From positions 320,624 to 384,623 of the forward strand of contig CAWJFP010000036.1 of NCBI GenBank assembly GCA_963842155.1: a stretch of 64,000 bases of DNA, written 5' to 3'. The notes below the pieces were generated by a model. The model worked only from the letters and a program-made list of their open reading frames with translations, was not told the origin of the DNA and made no database searches. The position numbers were made by a program, and so were the translations under genes. This DNA is from CAWJFP01 sp963842155. Its GTDB lineage: Bacteria; Pseudomonadota; Alphaproteobacteria; JACZXZ01. Positions 1 to 9,965 of the stretch are shown here, in pieces (position 1 is the stretch's first letter; each line of letters opens with the position of its first letter).

Positions 1-408
1 GGCGGCCTCGATGGTCAGCGCCGGATTGGTCGATGCCGGCGTGATCTGGATGATGTTCTCCTCATGATAGACGGCCGAGGCCGGAATCGAGGAGCCCGAG
101 CAGAAATGACCGGCCACGAACTTGACGCCTTCGCTCGCGAACTTGTTGGCGACCGCGACGGCCTGCTTCGGATCGCAGGCATCGTCGCCGATTTCGAGCT
201 TGAGCTGCTGGCCGAGCACGCCGCCCTTGGCGTTGATATCCTTCACCGCCATCTCGGCGCCGCGCTTCATCTGCTCGCCGAACGAGGCGTAGGGACCCGT
301 CATCGGACCCGCGGTCGCGATGAGGGTATCGGCCTGCGCCGCCGTCCAACTCATGGCCGCCATGGCGGCGGCTGCCATGAGCACCGTTTTCAGCTTTGTC
401 ATCTGCAT
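1..408 (-). CDS. livK: Branched-chain amino acid ABC transporter substrate-binding protein, N-terminal part
   Basis: Periplasmic receptor that delivers leucine, isoleucine or valine (or another amino acid) to the LivHM/LivGF membrane complex. The visible 136 residues begin with MQMTKLKTVLMAAAAMAAMS and a signal peptide ending near AQA. They continue with DTLIATAGPMTGPYASFGEQ and the type-1 periplasmic-binding pattern (GAEMAVKDINAKGG, then DDACDPKQAVAVANKFASE, then GHFCSGSS). The ATG at 408 has a GGGAG ribosome site 5-6 bases upstream; a second in-frame ATG lies two codons later. The gene runs off the left edge, so its C-terminus is not seen. It is the last gene of the leftward liv cluster, 170 bases after the DUF6867-like gene, which leaves room for its own promoter, as is common for highly expressed receptors. 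Confidence 0.93.
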   Translation of the reverse strand, partial: MQMTKLKTVLMAAAAMAAMSWTAAQADTLIATAGPMTGPYASFGEQMKRGAEMAVKDINAKGGVLGQQLKLEIGDDACDPKQAVAVANKFASEGVKFVAGHFCSGSSIPASAVYHEENIIQITPASTNPALTIEAA

Positions 409-426
409 GAATCTCCCTGGGCTGGA

Positions 427-492
427 TCAGATGGTCGTCTCATTTGGCGGGCATCTTCCCTCCGACGAAGAGGCCAACCGGCGTGTTATCAT
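427..492 (-). other. Candidate 21-codon leader ORF upstream of livK
   Basis: In the gap between the DUF6867-like gene and livK, the minus strand carries a near-perfect ribosome site AAGGAGGTG (501-509), eight bases and then an ATG (490-492). The ORF has 21 codons (MITRRLASSSEGRCPPNETT plus I) and a TGA at 427-429, 18 bases before livK. The ribosome site is the best in the neighbourhood, but the peptide has no run of branched-chain residues that would suggest attenuation. The same bases also contain TGCTAAACT, an extended -10-like element, so the segment may instead be promoter. Its function is unproven. Confidence 0.25.
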
Positions 493-578
493 CAGTTTAG
501 CACCTCCTTGAGCCCCTACACCAGCGCGCCGAACATGGTTTCCGGGGCGCATGGGCCGTCCCGCGGCCGGGAAATTCG

Positions 579-953
579 TCATCCCGTCTCGATTTCGCCG
601 GGCTCGCTCTCGCCGGCCTTGGCACGCCAGCTGAAGGGGCCCGTACGCTCGTAGATCCACGGATATTGCGTCACCATCTTGCGCGCCCGGGTCAGCCGGT
701 AAGCAAGCAGGGTGATGACGAAAATGATCGCCGTGTCGAATAGATAGGGGAGAAGCGCGAACAGCGGACCTTGGAACAGCGCCCAGGTCAGGAAGCGGTC
801 CAGCAGCCCCAGCCCGAGCGAGTAAGGCAGGGTCTGCCAGATGGGCCGCCAGGTATTGGCGAGCGCCTGCCCGGACATGAAGGCGGCGAAGCCCACCAGG
901 ATGATCGTGACGAAGATGAAAACGACAATGCCGGCGCCGAATAGTTGATCCAT
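579..953 (-). CDS. Small membrane protein of the liv cluster (DUF6867-like)
   Basis: 124-residue membrane protein with a hydrophobic N-terminal segment (about residues 5-27, FGAGIVVFIFVTIILVGFAA) and a second long segment (about 65-90). A basic, soluble C-terminus follows that includes YPWIYERTGPFSW. It lies 18 bases downstream of livF in the same orientation. From memory it matches the alphaproteobacterial family DUF6867, whose members sit beside Liv transporters; this was not searched. It has no catalytic motif. It may help assemble or regulate the transporter, but that is inferred only from its position. Confidence 0.7.
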   Translation of the reverse strand: MDQLFGAGIVVFIFVTIILVGFAAFMSGQALANTWRPIWQTLPYSLGLGLLDRFLTWALFQGPLFALLPYLFDTAIIFVITLLAYRLTRARKMVTQYPWIYERTGPFSWRAKAGESEPGEIETG

Positions 954-971
954 ACCCGCATTCCTTCGCGC

Positions 972-2571
<1,600 letters not shown>

Positions 2572-2575
<4 letters not shown>

Positions 2576-4122
2576 GTGCGGGCCTCGGCCGCGCTCTTTC
2601 GCTCCTTGCCGTTCTTGTGCAGGCGGAGCGTCGGCTCGCGATGGGCGAGCAGGCCGGAGGGACGCCACAGCATGATGAGCACCATCGCCGCGCCGAAGGC
2701 GAGCATGCGGTATTGGTGCAGCTCACGGAAGAATTCCGGCAGCCCGATCAGCACGATGGCGGCGAACACCACGCCGATCTGGCTGCCCATGCCGCCCAGC
2801 ACGACGATCGCGAGGATGACGGCGGATTCGATGAAGGAAAAGCTCTCGGGGCTGATGAAGCCCTGTCGCGTGGCGAAGAAGGAGCCGGCGAAGCCGGCGA
2901 ACATGGCGCCTATGCCGAAGGCGGTCAGCTTGGTATTGCGCGGATTGATGCCGAGCGAGCGGCAGGCGGTCTCGTCCTCCCGCAGCGCCTCCCACGCGCG
3001 CCCGATAGGCAGCTTGCGTATCCGCAAGGTGAACAGGTTGGTGACGAGGGCCAAGGCCAGGATCAGGTAGTAGAGAAAGATGATGCGCGCGATCGGCGTA
3101 TATTGCAGGCCGAACACGCTGAAGAAGGTCGGGCTCTCGGGCGTGGCGTCGGGGTTGAAGGGCAGGCCGAAGAAGCTGGGACGGGGAATGCCCGAGATGC
3201 CGTTGGGGCCGTTGGTGAAGCTCACCCAATTCGTCAGGATGATGCGGATCATCTCGCCGAAGCCCAATGTCACGATGGCGAGGTAGTCGCCGCGCAGCCG
3301 CAGCACCGGAAAGCCGAGCAGTACTCCGGCCGTGGCGGACATCACGCCGGCGAAGGGCAAGCAGGTCCAGAAGCCGAGGTTCAGGTCCTGCGCCAGCAGC
3401 GCGTAGCTGTACGCGCCGACCGCATAGAAGGCGACGTAGCCGAGGTCGAGCAGCCCGGCGAGGCCGACGACGACGTTGAGACCCCAGCCGAGCATGACGT
3501 AGGTGAGCACCAAGGTGGCGATGTCGATGATCTGGCGGTTGCTGAAAGGCAGGAAGGGCAAGGCGATCGCCACCACGAGCAGAATCGGGCCGACCAGCGC
3601 TGCGGCGCGCTGCACGCGCAGCGCGATGCGGTCCATGCGCGCTTCGCGCGTCTCGGGATCGAGCAGGTCGATCCCGGCGTTGCGGATCGCCATGAGCGCG
3701 CGGAGGACGAAGCCGACCAACAGCAGCCAGACGATCCAGCTTACCAGCGGATCGTGAAAAGGCAGGATCGCGCGGGCGATCCTGGCCAAGCCGCTCGTGC
3801 CGGTCGCGGAGTTGATCGTCTCGCCGAGCAGCAGCACCAGGAGAAGCGCCGCGAGCGGGGCCGTGATTCCGATGACGAGCCGGTAATGGCCTTGGCGATG
3901 AAGGATGATAACGAGGCGTCCCAGGAAGCCGAGGGCGGTGACGACCGCCACATCGGTGAAACGCGTCTGCAGCTCGATGCCGCCCGGGACGTCGCGGATG
4001 TCGAAGCCGACGAGGCCGATCGTCAGCAAAAACACGACAAGGGCGGTGAGCCCGGCCTCCTTGAGCATCGCCGTGGCGTCCGACGCTCGCGCGGGCAGGA
4101 CAGTCGCGGCCGTGACCGCCAT
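2572..4122 (-). CDS. livM: Branched-chain amino acid ABC transporter permease LivM
   Basis: Inner-membrane permease subunit, about 516 residues. This is longer than the roughly 320-420 residues usual for LivM: some 190 residues carrying extra hydrophobic segments and a basic linker (ETREARMDRIALRVQRAA) precede the core. The core contains the LivM hallmark VVGLAGLLDLGYVAFYAVGA, then RLRGDYLAIVTLGFGEMIRI and the ATPase-coupling loop GRAWEALREDETACRSLGIN. The start is either ATG 4122, preceded by AGAAGG, or GTG 4131, which overlaps the livH stop by four bases; I chose the ATG. The long N-terminal form is common in alphaproteobacterial Liv systems. Confidence 0.93.
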
Positions 4123-4127
4123 CGATC

Positions 4128-5054
4128 TCACACCTTCTCGATGTCCGGCTTGCCGAGCAGCCCGGTCGGTCGAAAGATGAGCACCAGGACAAGGATGGAG
4201 AAGGCGGCCACATCCTTGTACTCGACCGTGAAATAGCCCGACCAGAAGGCCTCGATGAGGCCGATCAGCAGCCCGCCGAGCATGGCGCCGGGGAGCGAGC
4301 CGATGCCGCCCAGGACGGCCGCCGTGAAGGCCTTGATGCCGGCGAGGAAGCCGATGAAGAAATCGATCACGCCGTAGTTCAGGAGGAAGATCAGGCCGGC
4401 GACCGAGGCCAGCGCCGAGCCCATCACGAAGGTGATGGATATGGTGCGGTCGACATTGATGCCGACGAGCGCCGCCATGCCCAGATCCTGCTCGCAGGCA
4501 CGCTGGGCGCGGCCCAAGGGCGTGCGCGCGATAAGCAGGGAAAAGCCCGCCATCAGCGCCAGGGTCAGCGTGAGGATGAACATCTGCAGATAGCTGATCG
4601 AGACGGTGAAATCGCCGCGATGCATGATCTCGACGCCGCCGCGGATGACCGGCTGCAGGGGCTTGTTGCGCGCGCCCTGGAGGAGCTGGACGTAGTTTTG
4701 CAGGAAGATCGACATGCCGATGGCGGTGATGAGCGGCGCCAGGCGCGGCGCCCGCCGCAGGGGCCGGTAGGCGATCCGCTCGAGCGTCCAGCCGTAGATC
4801 GGCGTCAGCAGCATCGTCACGATCAGCACGATGAGAACGGCGAGCGGAACCCAGGTGATCCCGGCGAGGCCGAGAAGGAGAAAAGTGATGATGGAGATGA
4901 AGGCGCCGATCATGAAGATTTCGCCATGGGCGAAATTGATCATGCCGATGATGCCGTACACCATCGTATAGCCGATGGCGATGAGACCATAGACCGCGCC
5001 GAGCGTGACGCCGTTGATCAATTGTACGGTGAAATATTCATATGTGCCTAGCAT
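4128..5054 (-). CDS. livH: Branched-chain amino acid ABC transporter permease LivH
   Basis: 308-residue permease, partner of LivM, and first gene of the leftward operon. Hallmarks are LINGVTLGAVYGLIAIGYTM and YGIIGMINFAHGEIFMIGAF near the N-terminus, the coupling loop RTPLGRAQRACEQDLGMAAL and VLGGIGSLPGAMLGGLLIGL toward the C-terminus. Length and predicted eight or so membrane segments fit the family. The stop overlaps the region of the livM start. Any promoter should lie in the 334 bases upstream. Confidence 0.95.
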   Translation of the reverse strand: MLGTYEYFTVQLINGVTLGAVYGLIAIGYTMVYGIIGMINFAHGEIFMIGAFISIITFLLLGLAGITWVPLAVLIVLIVTMLLTPIYGWTLERIAYRPLRRAPRLAPLITAIGMSIFLQNYVQLLQGARNKPLQPVIRGGVEIMHRGDFTVSISYLQMFILTLTLALMAGFSLLIARTPLGRAQRACEQDLGMAALVGINVDRTISITFVMGSALASVAGLIFLLNYGVIDFFIGFLAGIKAFTAAVLGGIGSLPGAMLGGLLIGLIEAFWSGYFTVEYKDVAAFSILVLVLIFRPTGLLGKPDIEKV

Positions 5055-5388
5055 ATGCCGCCGAATTCCCCCATCGGCTCGAGCGATGAGCAGGCTCGCC
5101 CTGCGGCGCCGAGCGCGTCGGGCTTGGAGGCTCTTCGCCGGCGCCGATAGCCTATGGTTCCCTGTTCATTGCCGCGTTCCGGACGCGATCCAATTCCTGC
5201 TTCGACGGTAACCGATGGGCTTTACGCGGCGCAACAAAATCTTCACGCCCGAACGCATGTCGCGGCAACCCGAACGGGAGGCAAGCCGGATCCGGCGGAC
5301 GCGGCGGTCTGGACTTGCCCGGTAAAATGAGGAAGACTATTCAGGTGGCCACTGCATCTGACCCCGCGCGCGAGGGGAGGCGGCATTC
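5055..5388. other. Divergent intergenic region livH / DUF2794
   Basis: This 334-base spacer must hold the promoters of the liv operon (left) and of the DUF2794 gene (right). On the plus strand there is a weak TTGCCC...17...TATTCA candidate ending near 5342. I see no convincing -35/-10 pair for livH, no strong palindrome and no RNA gene. Confidence 0.4.
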
Positions 5389-5745
5389 ATGGCGAAGCTG
5401 ATCCGGCTCGACCAACGCCGTCGGCGCAGCTATGTGCATTTCACCCGGCAAGAACTGAACCTCCTCCTGCAGCTCTACAGCAAGCGCGTCGCGAACGGCG
5501 AATGGCGCGACTACGCCATCCAGCATGACGCGGCGCGGGCGCGCTTCATGGTGTTCCGCAATTGGCTGGAAGGGCCCGCCTACTCCATCGTCAAGCTCGC
5601 GCCGGCCAGCGACGGCAATTGCGTTTTCCTGGTCGCGACCGCGAGCGGGCCGATCCGGCGGGGGCGCAGTCTCGGCGAGGTTCTGGCCCATATCCAAAGC
5701 CGTCTCACGCTCGTTTCGGGCGGCCCCGACCGGGCGGCCAAATAG
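5389..5745 (+). CDS. DUF2794 family protein
   Basis: 118-residue soluble protein of the alphaproteobacterial DUF2794 family. Features typical of the family are the opening MAKLIRLDQRRRRSYVHFTR, the central GEWRDYAIQHDAARARFMVF and the closing GPIRRGRSLGEVLAHIQSRL. Its function is unknown. A good ribosome site (GAGGGGAGG) precedes the ATG. It stands alone, divergent from livH, and is followed by a stem-loop with a T tract. Confidence 0.88.
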   Translation: MAKLIRLDQRRRRSYVHFTRQELNLLLQLYSKRVANGEWRDYAIQHDAARARFMVFRNWLEGPAYSIVKLAPASDGNCVFLVATASGPIRRGRSLGEVLAHIQSRLTLVSGGPDRAAK

Positions 5746-5762
5746 GGCGCATTGATCATACG

Positions 5763-5794
5763 CGCTGGCGATGGGCCTTGCGCCCAGCGTTTTC
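5763..5794 (+). terminator. Probable intrinsic terminator after the DUF2794 gene
   Basis: Inverted repeat CGCTGG (5763-5768) / CCAGCG (5784-5789) with an inner GGGC/GCCC pairing, immediately followed by TTTTC. It starts 17 bases after the stop codon. Confidence 0.55.
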
Positions 5795-5974
5795 TCGAGG
5801 GCATGGAGAAACGGAAACCGTCACGCGAGGCGGACGCCCCGCGCGGCGAAGCCTTTGCGCTTTGACTACGCCGGGCTCAAGGGGCCGAAGGCCCGAGCGC
5901 GAGGCGCTCGCGGCCTGCGGTCCGCGGCCGAAAGGGCGCCCGCCCCGCCGGCCGTCGGGCTCGGCGCAAGGCCC

Positions 5975-6184
5975 TCAGTCGGCGAGAGAAAGATTCTCGG
6001 CCGAGCTCTTGCCGTTACGTCCAACGGTGAGCTCGTACCTGATCTTTTGCCCCTCTTTGAGATTATGCAGGCCCGCCCGCTCGACCGCCGAGATGTGCAC
6101 GAACACGTCCTTCGAGCCATCCTCCGGCTGGATAAAGCCGTAACCCTTCGTGGCGTTGAACCACTTCACCGTACCAACAGACAT
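5975..6184 (-). CDS. Cold-shock domain protein (CspA family)
   Basis: 69-residue single-domain RNA/DNA chaperone. It has the OB-fold RNP1 motif KGYGFIQPEDG and RNP2 motif VFVHISAVE, preceded by the standard MSVGTVKWFNATKG. The tail SSAENLSLAD is slightly different from the usual VKPL end. The ribosome site GGAGAG lies eight bases before the ATG. Nearly 500 bases without a gene lie upstream, consistent with a long structured leader of the kind that controls many csp mRNAs, although no specific cold-box was recognised. Confidence 0.93.
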   Translation of the reverse strand: MSVGTVKWFNATKGYGFIQPEDGSKDVFVHISAVERAGLHNLKEGQKIRYELTVGRNGKSSAENLSLAD

Positions 6185-6677
6185 ATTGACTTCTCTCCAT
6201 CTCGCTCGACCGAGCCGACAACCCGGCCGAGACCTTTTCGCGCGCGCCGAATCGGTCTTGCCGCCTCGCCGCCATGTGAAGGATGGTTTTGACCTTGCCC
6301 TCCCGCGCCGCCATCCCCACGGTGCGGGAGCGATCCGAATCCGACTTGCCGATCGGAACCGGCGGACCTCCGCTCAAGGCAAGTCCATTGCTGCAATGTC
6401 AACGCAGCAAGACCCGCTATCTATTTGCAATTAAAACAATTCCCCCAAGCACCCCAGACATCGCGACAGCCCGAGCTCGCGCGAAGGTTTTAAGACCCTG
6501 CGCGTCCCTGTCTCTTTGGTAACCGCCGATTCGTCGGAGAAACCCCCTCCATTTCGGGGACATTAGCACAAATTGGGGGTGAATTGACAACGTTCTTTAA
6601 CAAAGGTCGGGCACAACTAACCGGCGCCCAAAGCCCCTTTCGGGCGGCGCCATCTTTTTTGGCGGGGCCTGCCGAGC
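6185..6677. other. Gene-free region upstream of the cold-shock gene
   Basis: 493 bases between the minus-strand cold-shock gene and the unrecognised gene to its right. The part around 6415-6445 is AT-rich and is the likeliest place for the csp promoter, but no good -10/-35 pair stands out. A GGCGCC-based inverted repeat (6623-6650) with T6 at 6655-6660 points along the plus strand, where nothing is transcribed. I see no RNA gene. Confidence 0.35.
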
Positions 6678-7553
6678 CTAGATCGGCCGATAGCGCCGCC
6701 GATCCGTTAACGTGCCGACGCTCACCACGCGTATGGTGTCGGGTTCCGCCAAACGCACGATCCGCGCATGGGGCACGTCCCTCGGCCCGGCGAAGATCGA
6801 GAGAACCTCCCAGGGATCGGGCCCGGCATCCAGCTTGACATAATGCTGGCCCACCGCGACATGGAGCCGCCCCAGATCGAGGGCATCCGGCAAGTCGCGA
6901 TAGGGCGAGCTCGGCGCGCCTGCCGCCGCGCGTTGGAGCATCCGATCGGCTTCGCCGAAGGGCACGTCCTCGGGCATGCCGGCCTGCGCCATCTCGTGAT
7001 CCGCGATCTCGCGACCCGCCATTTCCCGATCCGGGGAATCTTCGAGGACGACGATGTCGCGCCTCCGATTGCCCTCTTTTGCGCCGGCCGCGACACGAGC
7101 CGTCGCGGCTTCGACCCTGTGCCGATCGCCGGCTTCGCCGCCGTTCTCGTGCCGCTCCACCGGCATGAGCGGCATGACGTTCTCGTTCATGGCCGGCGGG
7201 GCCCCTGCCCCTGCTTCCGCCGCCTCGCTTTCGCCGTAAAAGAGCTCGCCCTGCCCCAGCGGTCCGCCGCGCACCATCTTGCGCCTCCCCTCGCGCGCGA
7301 CGAGGGCGGGCTGCTCGATGGGCCAAGCCGACCGCGGGATCTCCTCGATGAAACGCTTGCGCTCCTCCGCCGAGGCCTTGCGCCAGGCGCGGCGAAGGTG
7401 ATCGAGGGCGGAAGGCTCGTGGAGGAGGCCGGCCTCGATGGCGGCTGCGCGCACGCTCGGGATTTCACCCGCCGCAAGGCGCTGCGCGACGTCCGGATAA
7501 TCACGCTCGACGCGGTGCCGCCAATAGGCCGCATCCCGCTTTCCGCCACTCAT
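6678..7553 (-). CDS. Unrecognised two-part protein
   Basis: 291 residues. Residues about 7-75 form a conserved-looking helical block (YWRHRVERDYPDVAQRLAAG, then SVRAAAIEAGLLHEPSALD), which resembles a small DNA-binding or phage-type regulatory helix set. Residues about 80-215 are a low-complexity, charged linker rich in E, R, A and M. Residues about 225-291 form a compact beta-rich block (LHVAVGQHYVKLDAGPDPWE, then HARIVRLAEPDTIRVVSVGT, ending DRRRYRPI). I do not recognise either block. The ATG is only seven bases from a good -10 element, so the mRNA may be leaderless. It could be an autoregulator acting on the palindromes just upstream. Confidence 0.6.
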   Translation of the reverse strand: MSGGKRDAAYWRHRVERDYPDVAQRLAAGEIPSVRAAAIEAGLLHEPSALDHLRRAWRKASAEERKRFIEEIPRSAWPIEQPALVAREGRRKMVRGGPLGQGELFYGESEAAEAGAGAPPAMNENVMPLMPVERHENGGEAGDRHRVEAATARVAAGAKEGNRRRDIVVLEDSPDREMAGREIADHEMAQAGMPEDVPFGEADRMLQRAAAGAPSSPYRDLPDALDLGRLHVAVGQHYVKLDAGPDPWEVLSIFAGPRDVPHARIVRLAEPDTIRVVSVGTLTDRRRYRPI

Positions 7554-7560
7554 ACCTGAT

Positions 7561-7589
7561 CTTGTAGGCTAAGGAGGATTGACTGTCAA
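7561..7589 (-). promoter_or_regulatory. Promoter for the 6678-7553 gene, possibly leaderless
   Basis: Read on the minus strand: -35 TTGACA (7584-7589), 17-base spacer, -10 TACAAG (7561-7566), then seven bases to the ATG at 7553. The TTGACA is part of a perfect 11-base palindrome TTGACTGTCAA (7579-7589), so a repressor there would block the -35. No ribosome site fits between -10 and ATG. Confidence 0.5.
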
Positions 7590-7596
7590 TATGTTG

Positions 7597-7633
7597 GGTT
7601 GTTTGTCAATGAAATTTGGTTGACGAGACAACC
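7597..7633. promoter_or_regulatory. Inverted repeat, candidate operator
   Basis: GGTTGTTTGTCAA (7597-7609) and TTGACGAGACAACC (7620-7633) form an imperfect inverted repeat. The second arm also contains GGTTG...CAACC at 7618-7633. Together with the TTGACTGTCAA palindrome at 7579-7589 this makes a cluster of GTCAA/TTGAC half-sites in the gap between the unrecognised gene and the aldo/keto reductase gene. Confidence 0.45.
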
Positions 7634-7673
7634 TGCGGCGCCTCATTTTCCCGATCGATCGCGTGACGGCCGC

Positions 7674-8669
7674 TCAACGGCCGGTCAATAGCTCCAGCTT
7701 CTCGGGGTAACGCGCCCCTTGCACTGCGATCTTCGAGGCGGCGCTCTCGATTTCGCGAAGATCATCCGGCGTCAGTTCAATGGCGGCGGCGCCGATGTTC
7801 TCCTCCAGCCGCGTGAGCTTCGTGGTGCCCGGGATCGGAACGATCCACGGCTTCTGCGCCAGCAGCCAGGCCAGTGCAATTTGGGCCGGCGTCGCCTTCT
7901 TCCGCTGCCCGATCTTGGCCAGCAGATCGACGAGGGCCTGGTTAGCTTTCCGCGCCTCCGGCGTAAAGCGCGGCAGCGCGCTGCGGAAATCGGCACTGTC
8001 GAACTTGGTATTTGGGTCGATCTTGCCGGTGAGGAAGCCCCTGCCCAGCGGGCTATAGGGAACGAAGCCAATCCCCAGCTCTTCCACGGTCGCCAGCACT
8101 TCTTTTTCGGGAGTGCGGGTCCACAGCGAGTATTCGCTTTGCAGCGCCGTGACCGGTTGGACGGCGTGTGCGCGACGGATCGTCGGCACGCCCGCTTCGG
8201 AAAGCCCGAAATGCTTGACCTTGCCTTCCTTGATCAGGTCCTTGACGGCTCCGGCGACATCCTCGATCGGCACGTCGGGGTCAACCCGGTGTTGGTAGAA
8301 GAGATCGATGGCATCGACCCTGAGTCGCTTGAGCGAGCCCTCCGCGACCTCTTTGATATGCTCCGGCCGGCTGTCGAGTCCAACCCAATTCGGCCCGCCC
8401 TTCGGACCGAGCTTGAACCCGAACTTCGTCGCGATCGCGACTTTGCCCTTGAACGGGGCGAGCGCTTCGCCCACGAGTTCTTCGTTGTTGAACGGCCCAT
8501 ACACTTCAGCCGTATCGAAGAAGGTGACGCCGCGTGCGACGGCCGTCCGAAGGAGCGCAATCATCTCCTTCTTGTCCGCAGGCGGACCATAGGAAAAGGT
8601 CATGCCCATGCAGCCGAGCCCGATGGCGGAGACCTTCAGGCCGTTTTTCCCGAGTTTGCGTTCTTGCAT
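7674..8669 (-). CDS. Aldo/keto reductase
   Basis: 331-residue NADPH-dependent oxidoreductase of the AKR superfamily. The TIM-barrel catalytic tetrad is visible: Asp and Tyr in FFDTAEVYGPFNNEELVG, Lys in ATKFGF and His in YQHRVDPDVP. Cofactor loops GRGFLTGKID and VPIPGTTKLTRLEEN are also present. The sequence is closest in style to the AKR13/YakC type. The start MQERKLGKNGLKVSAIGLGC at 8669 is chosen over an upstream extension because homologues begin here. The substrate cannot be inferred. Divergent from the NTF2-like gene. Confidence 0.92.
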   Translation of the reverse strand: MQERKLGKNGLKVSAIGLGCMGMTFSYGPPADKKEMIALLRTAVARGVTFFDTAEVYGPFNNEELVGEALAPFKGKVAIATKFGFKLGPKGGPNWVGLDSRPEHIKEVAEGSLKRLRVDAIDLFYQHRVDPDVPIEDVAGAVKDLIKEGKVKHFGLSEAGVPTIRRAHAVQPVTALQSEYSLWTRTPEKEVLATVEELGIGFVPYSPLGRGFLTGKIDPNTKFDSADFRSALPRFTPEARKANQALVDLLAKIGQRKKATPAQIALAWLLAQKPWIVPIPGTTKLTRLEENIGAAAIELTPDDLREIESAASKIAVQGARYPEKLELLTGR

Positions 8670-8793
8670 CGTTAGAACTCCCGTATTTGGGTTGAAGCCG
8701 GGAATGGCCCCCTGCCGCATCTGGAAGGCCTGTTCCAGGCATGCGCATGGTACGACGGCTCGACATCGACGGCGATGGTCAGGGAGATTTGCT

Positions 8794-9175
8794 ATGGAAG
8801 ACCGGGAGATTCGAGCGGCTCTGGATCGTCACTGGGCCGCCTCCGATGCGAACGACCTGGAGGGGGAGCACCAAATCTACCGAGAGGACGCGGTGCTCGA
8901 ATATCCTCAATCGGGCGAGCGGGTGCGCGGGCGGCGGAAGATTTCAGTCGTCTCGCGCCGCGCAGCCGAACCGGAAGCGCTTCGCCGTGCGGCGGATAAT
9001 CGGCGCGGGCAGCCTTTGGGTCACCGAATATGTCCTGACCTATGACGGGCGGCCGTCATACACGGTGAGCATCATGGAGTTCCTCGATGGGAAGGTGGCC
9101 CGCGAGACCCAGTATTTCGGCGATCCGTTCGCGCCGGGGCCTTCGCGCGCGCAATGGGTCGAGCGGATGCCCTGA
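8794..9175 (+). pseudogene. NTF2-like (SnoaL-type) protein, frameshifted
   Basis: A protein of about 127 residues with the NTF2/SnoaL cone fold can be assembled from two frames. Frame one runs from MEDREIRAALDRHWAASDAN through YREDAVLEYPQSGERVRGRR. Frame two continues with SSRAAQPNRKRFAVRRIIGA and LTYDGRPSYTVSIMEF to DPFAPGPSRAQWVERMP. The join falls in ATTTCAG (8941-8947): removing one T restores the frame. AGGGAG seven bases before the ATG supports the start. Family members are small hydrolases, isomerases or stress proteins of unknown substrate. The intact second half suggests a recent mutation or a sequencing error. Confidence 0.75.
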
Positions 9176-9193
9176 AACCTGGCCGCGGTAACG

Positions 9194-9793
9194 ATGGCCA
9201 CCCGCCGCCCTCTCGCTCGCTCGAAGCTGCCGATCGATACGGCCTCTCTCGCCCGCTATCTCATTGGCAAGCTATTGGTGCGGGAATTGCCAGAAGGCAT
9301 CGCCAGCGGTCGTATTGTCGAGACCGAGGCGTATGTCGTCGGCGACGCCGCCGGGCACGCCTACCGGGGGATGACACGGCGCAATCGTTCGCTCTTTCTC
9401 GAGCGTGGGCACGCCTATGTTTATCTCGCCTACGGCACCTCATACATGCTGAATGTCTCGAGCGAGATACCCGGGATCGGAGCCGGCGTTCTGATCAGGG
9501 CGCTCGAGCCGCTCGAAGGCATCCCGATCATGCAGGGAAATCGCGGCATCGAGCGCTTGCGCGACTTGGCGCGAGGGCCAGGAAGGCTCGCCGCCGCCTT
9601 GCGGATTGATCGTTCGCTCGATGGGCTCGATCTTTGCCGAGCAGGCCCTCTATGGCTCGGACGCGGCTGCCGCGAACCCGGCGAAATCGGGCAGAGCATC
9701 AGAATCGGCATTTCGCGGGATGCGAGCCGCCTCCTGCGATTCTACCTTCGGGGCAGTCCGTTCGTCAGCGGTCCAAGATCGCTCAACGAATAA
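9194..9793 (+). CDS. DNA-3-methyladenine glycosylase (Mpg/AAG family)
   Basis: 199-residue base-excision repair glycosylase that removes alkylated purines. Family features are LARYLIGKLLVRELPEG, the catalytic-Glu motif RIVETEAYVVGDAAGHAYRG, the nucleotide-flipping Tyr region GHAYVYLAYGTSYMLNV, and VLIRALEPLEGI. A further segment, LARGPGRLAAALRIDRSLDG, places the DNA-contact residues. The C-terminus ends in the usual FYLRGSPFVSG. It starts 18 bases after the NTF2-like gene and may be cotranscribed with it. Confidence 0.94.
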   Translation: MATRRPLARSKLPIDTASLARYLIGKLLVRELPEGIASGRIVETEAYVVGDAAGHAYRGMTRRNRSLFLERGHAYVYLAYGTSYMLNVSSEIPGIGAGVLIRALEPLEGIPIMQGNRGIERLRDLARGPGRLAAALRIDRSLDGLDLCRAGPLWLGRGCREPGEIGQSIRIGISRDASRLLRFYLRGSPFVSGPRSLNE

Positions 9794-9818
9794 GACACCG
9801 CCGCGCGCCACAAAGCAG

Positions 9819-9965
9819 GAACCCGGATTGCGCCTCATTTTCGCGACCGGGTACGCACCGCTGCCGAGCACCGCGCGCCAGCACGGACCGCAAGGGGCGG
9901 TGTTGCTTCAAAAGCCCTACGACGAGCAGACGATCGAGACCGCGCTTAAAACTATGACATCATAG
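9819..9965 (+). pseudogene. Remnant of a response-regulator receiver domain (C-terminal end)
   Basis: A short in-frame stretch after the glycosylase gene reads EPGLRLIFATGYAPL, then GAVLLQKPYDEQTIETALK. This is the classic end of a CheY-like receiver domain: strand beta-4 with the ATGY threonine/serine position, then the invariant Lys-Pro at the end of beta-5. The phosphoacceptor Asp half is missing, and no start codon belongs to it. It is probably a fragment left by a rearrangement at the edge of the accessory patch. Confidence 0.5.

Noticed and set aside
2617..4236. 539-codon plus-strand open frame opposite livM
   Set aside because: Antisense shadow of livM rich in Q, E, D, R and H; no ribosome site or known motif.
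6623..6660. Terminator-like GGCGCC repeat with T6
   Set aside because: It points along the plus strand, where no gene precedes it; on the minus strand there is no T tract after the stem.
7571..7623. Plus-strand AAGGAGG followed by a ten-codon ORF
   Set aside because: The ORF is too short and spacing to the ATG is 13 bases; the sequence is better explained as minus-strand promoter and palindrome.
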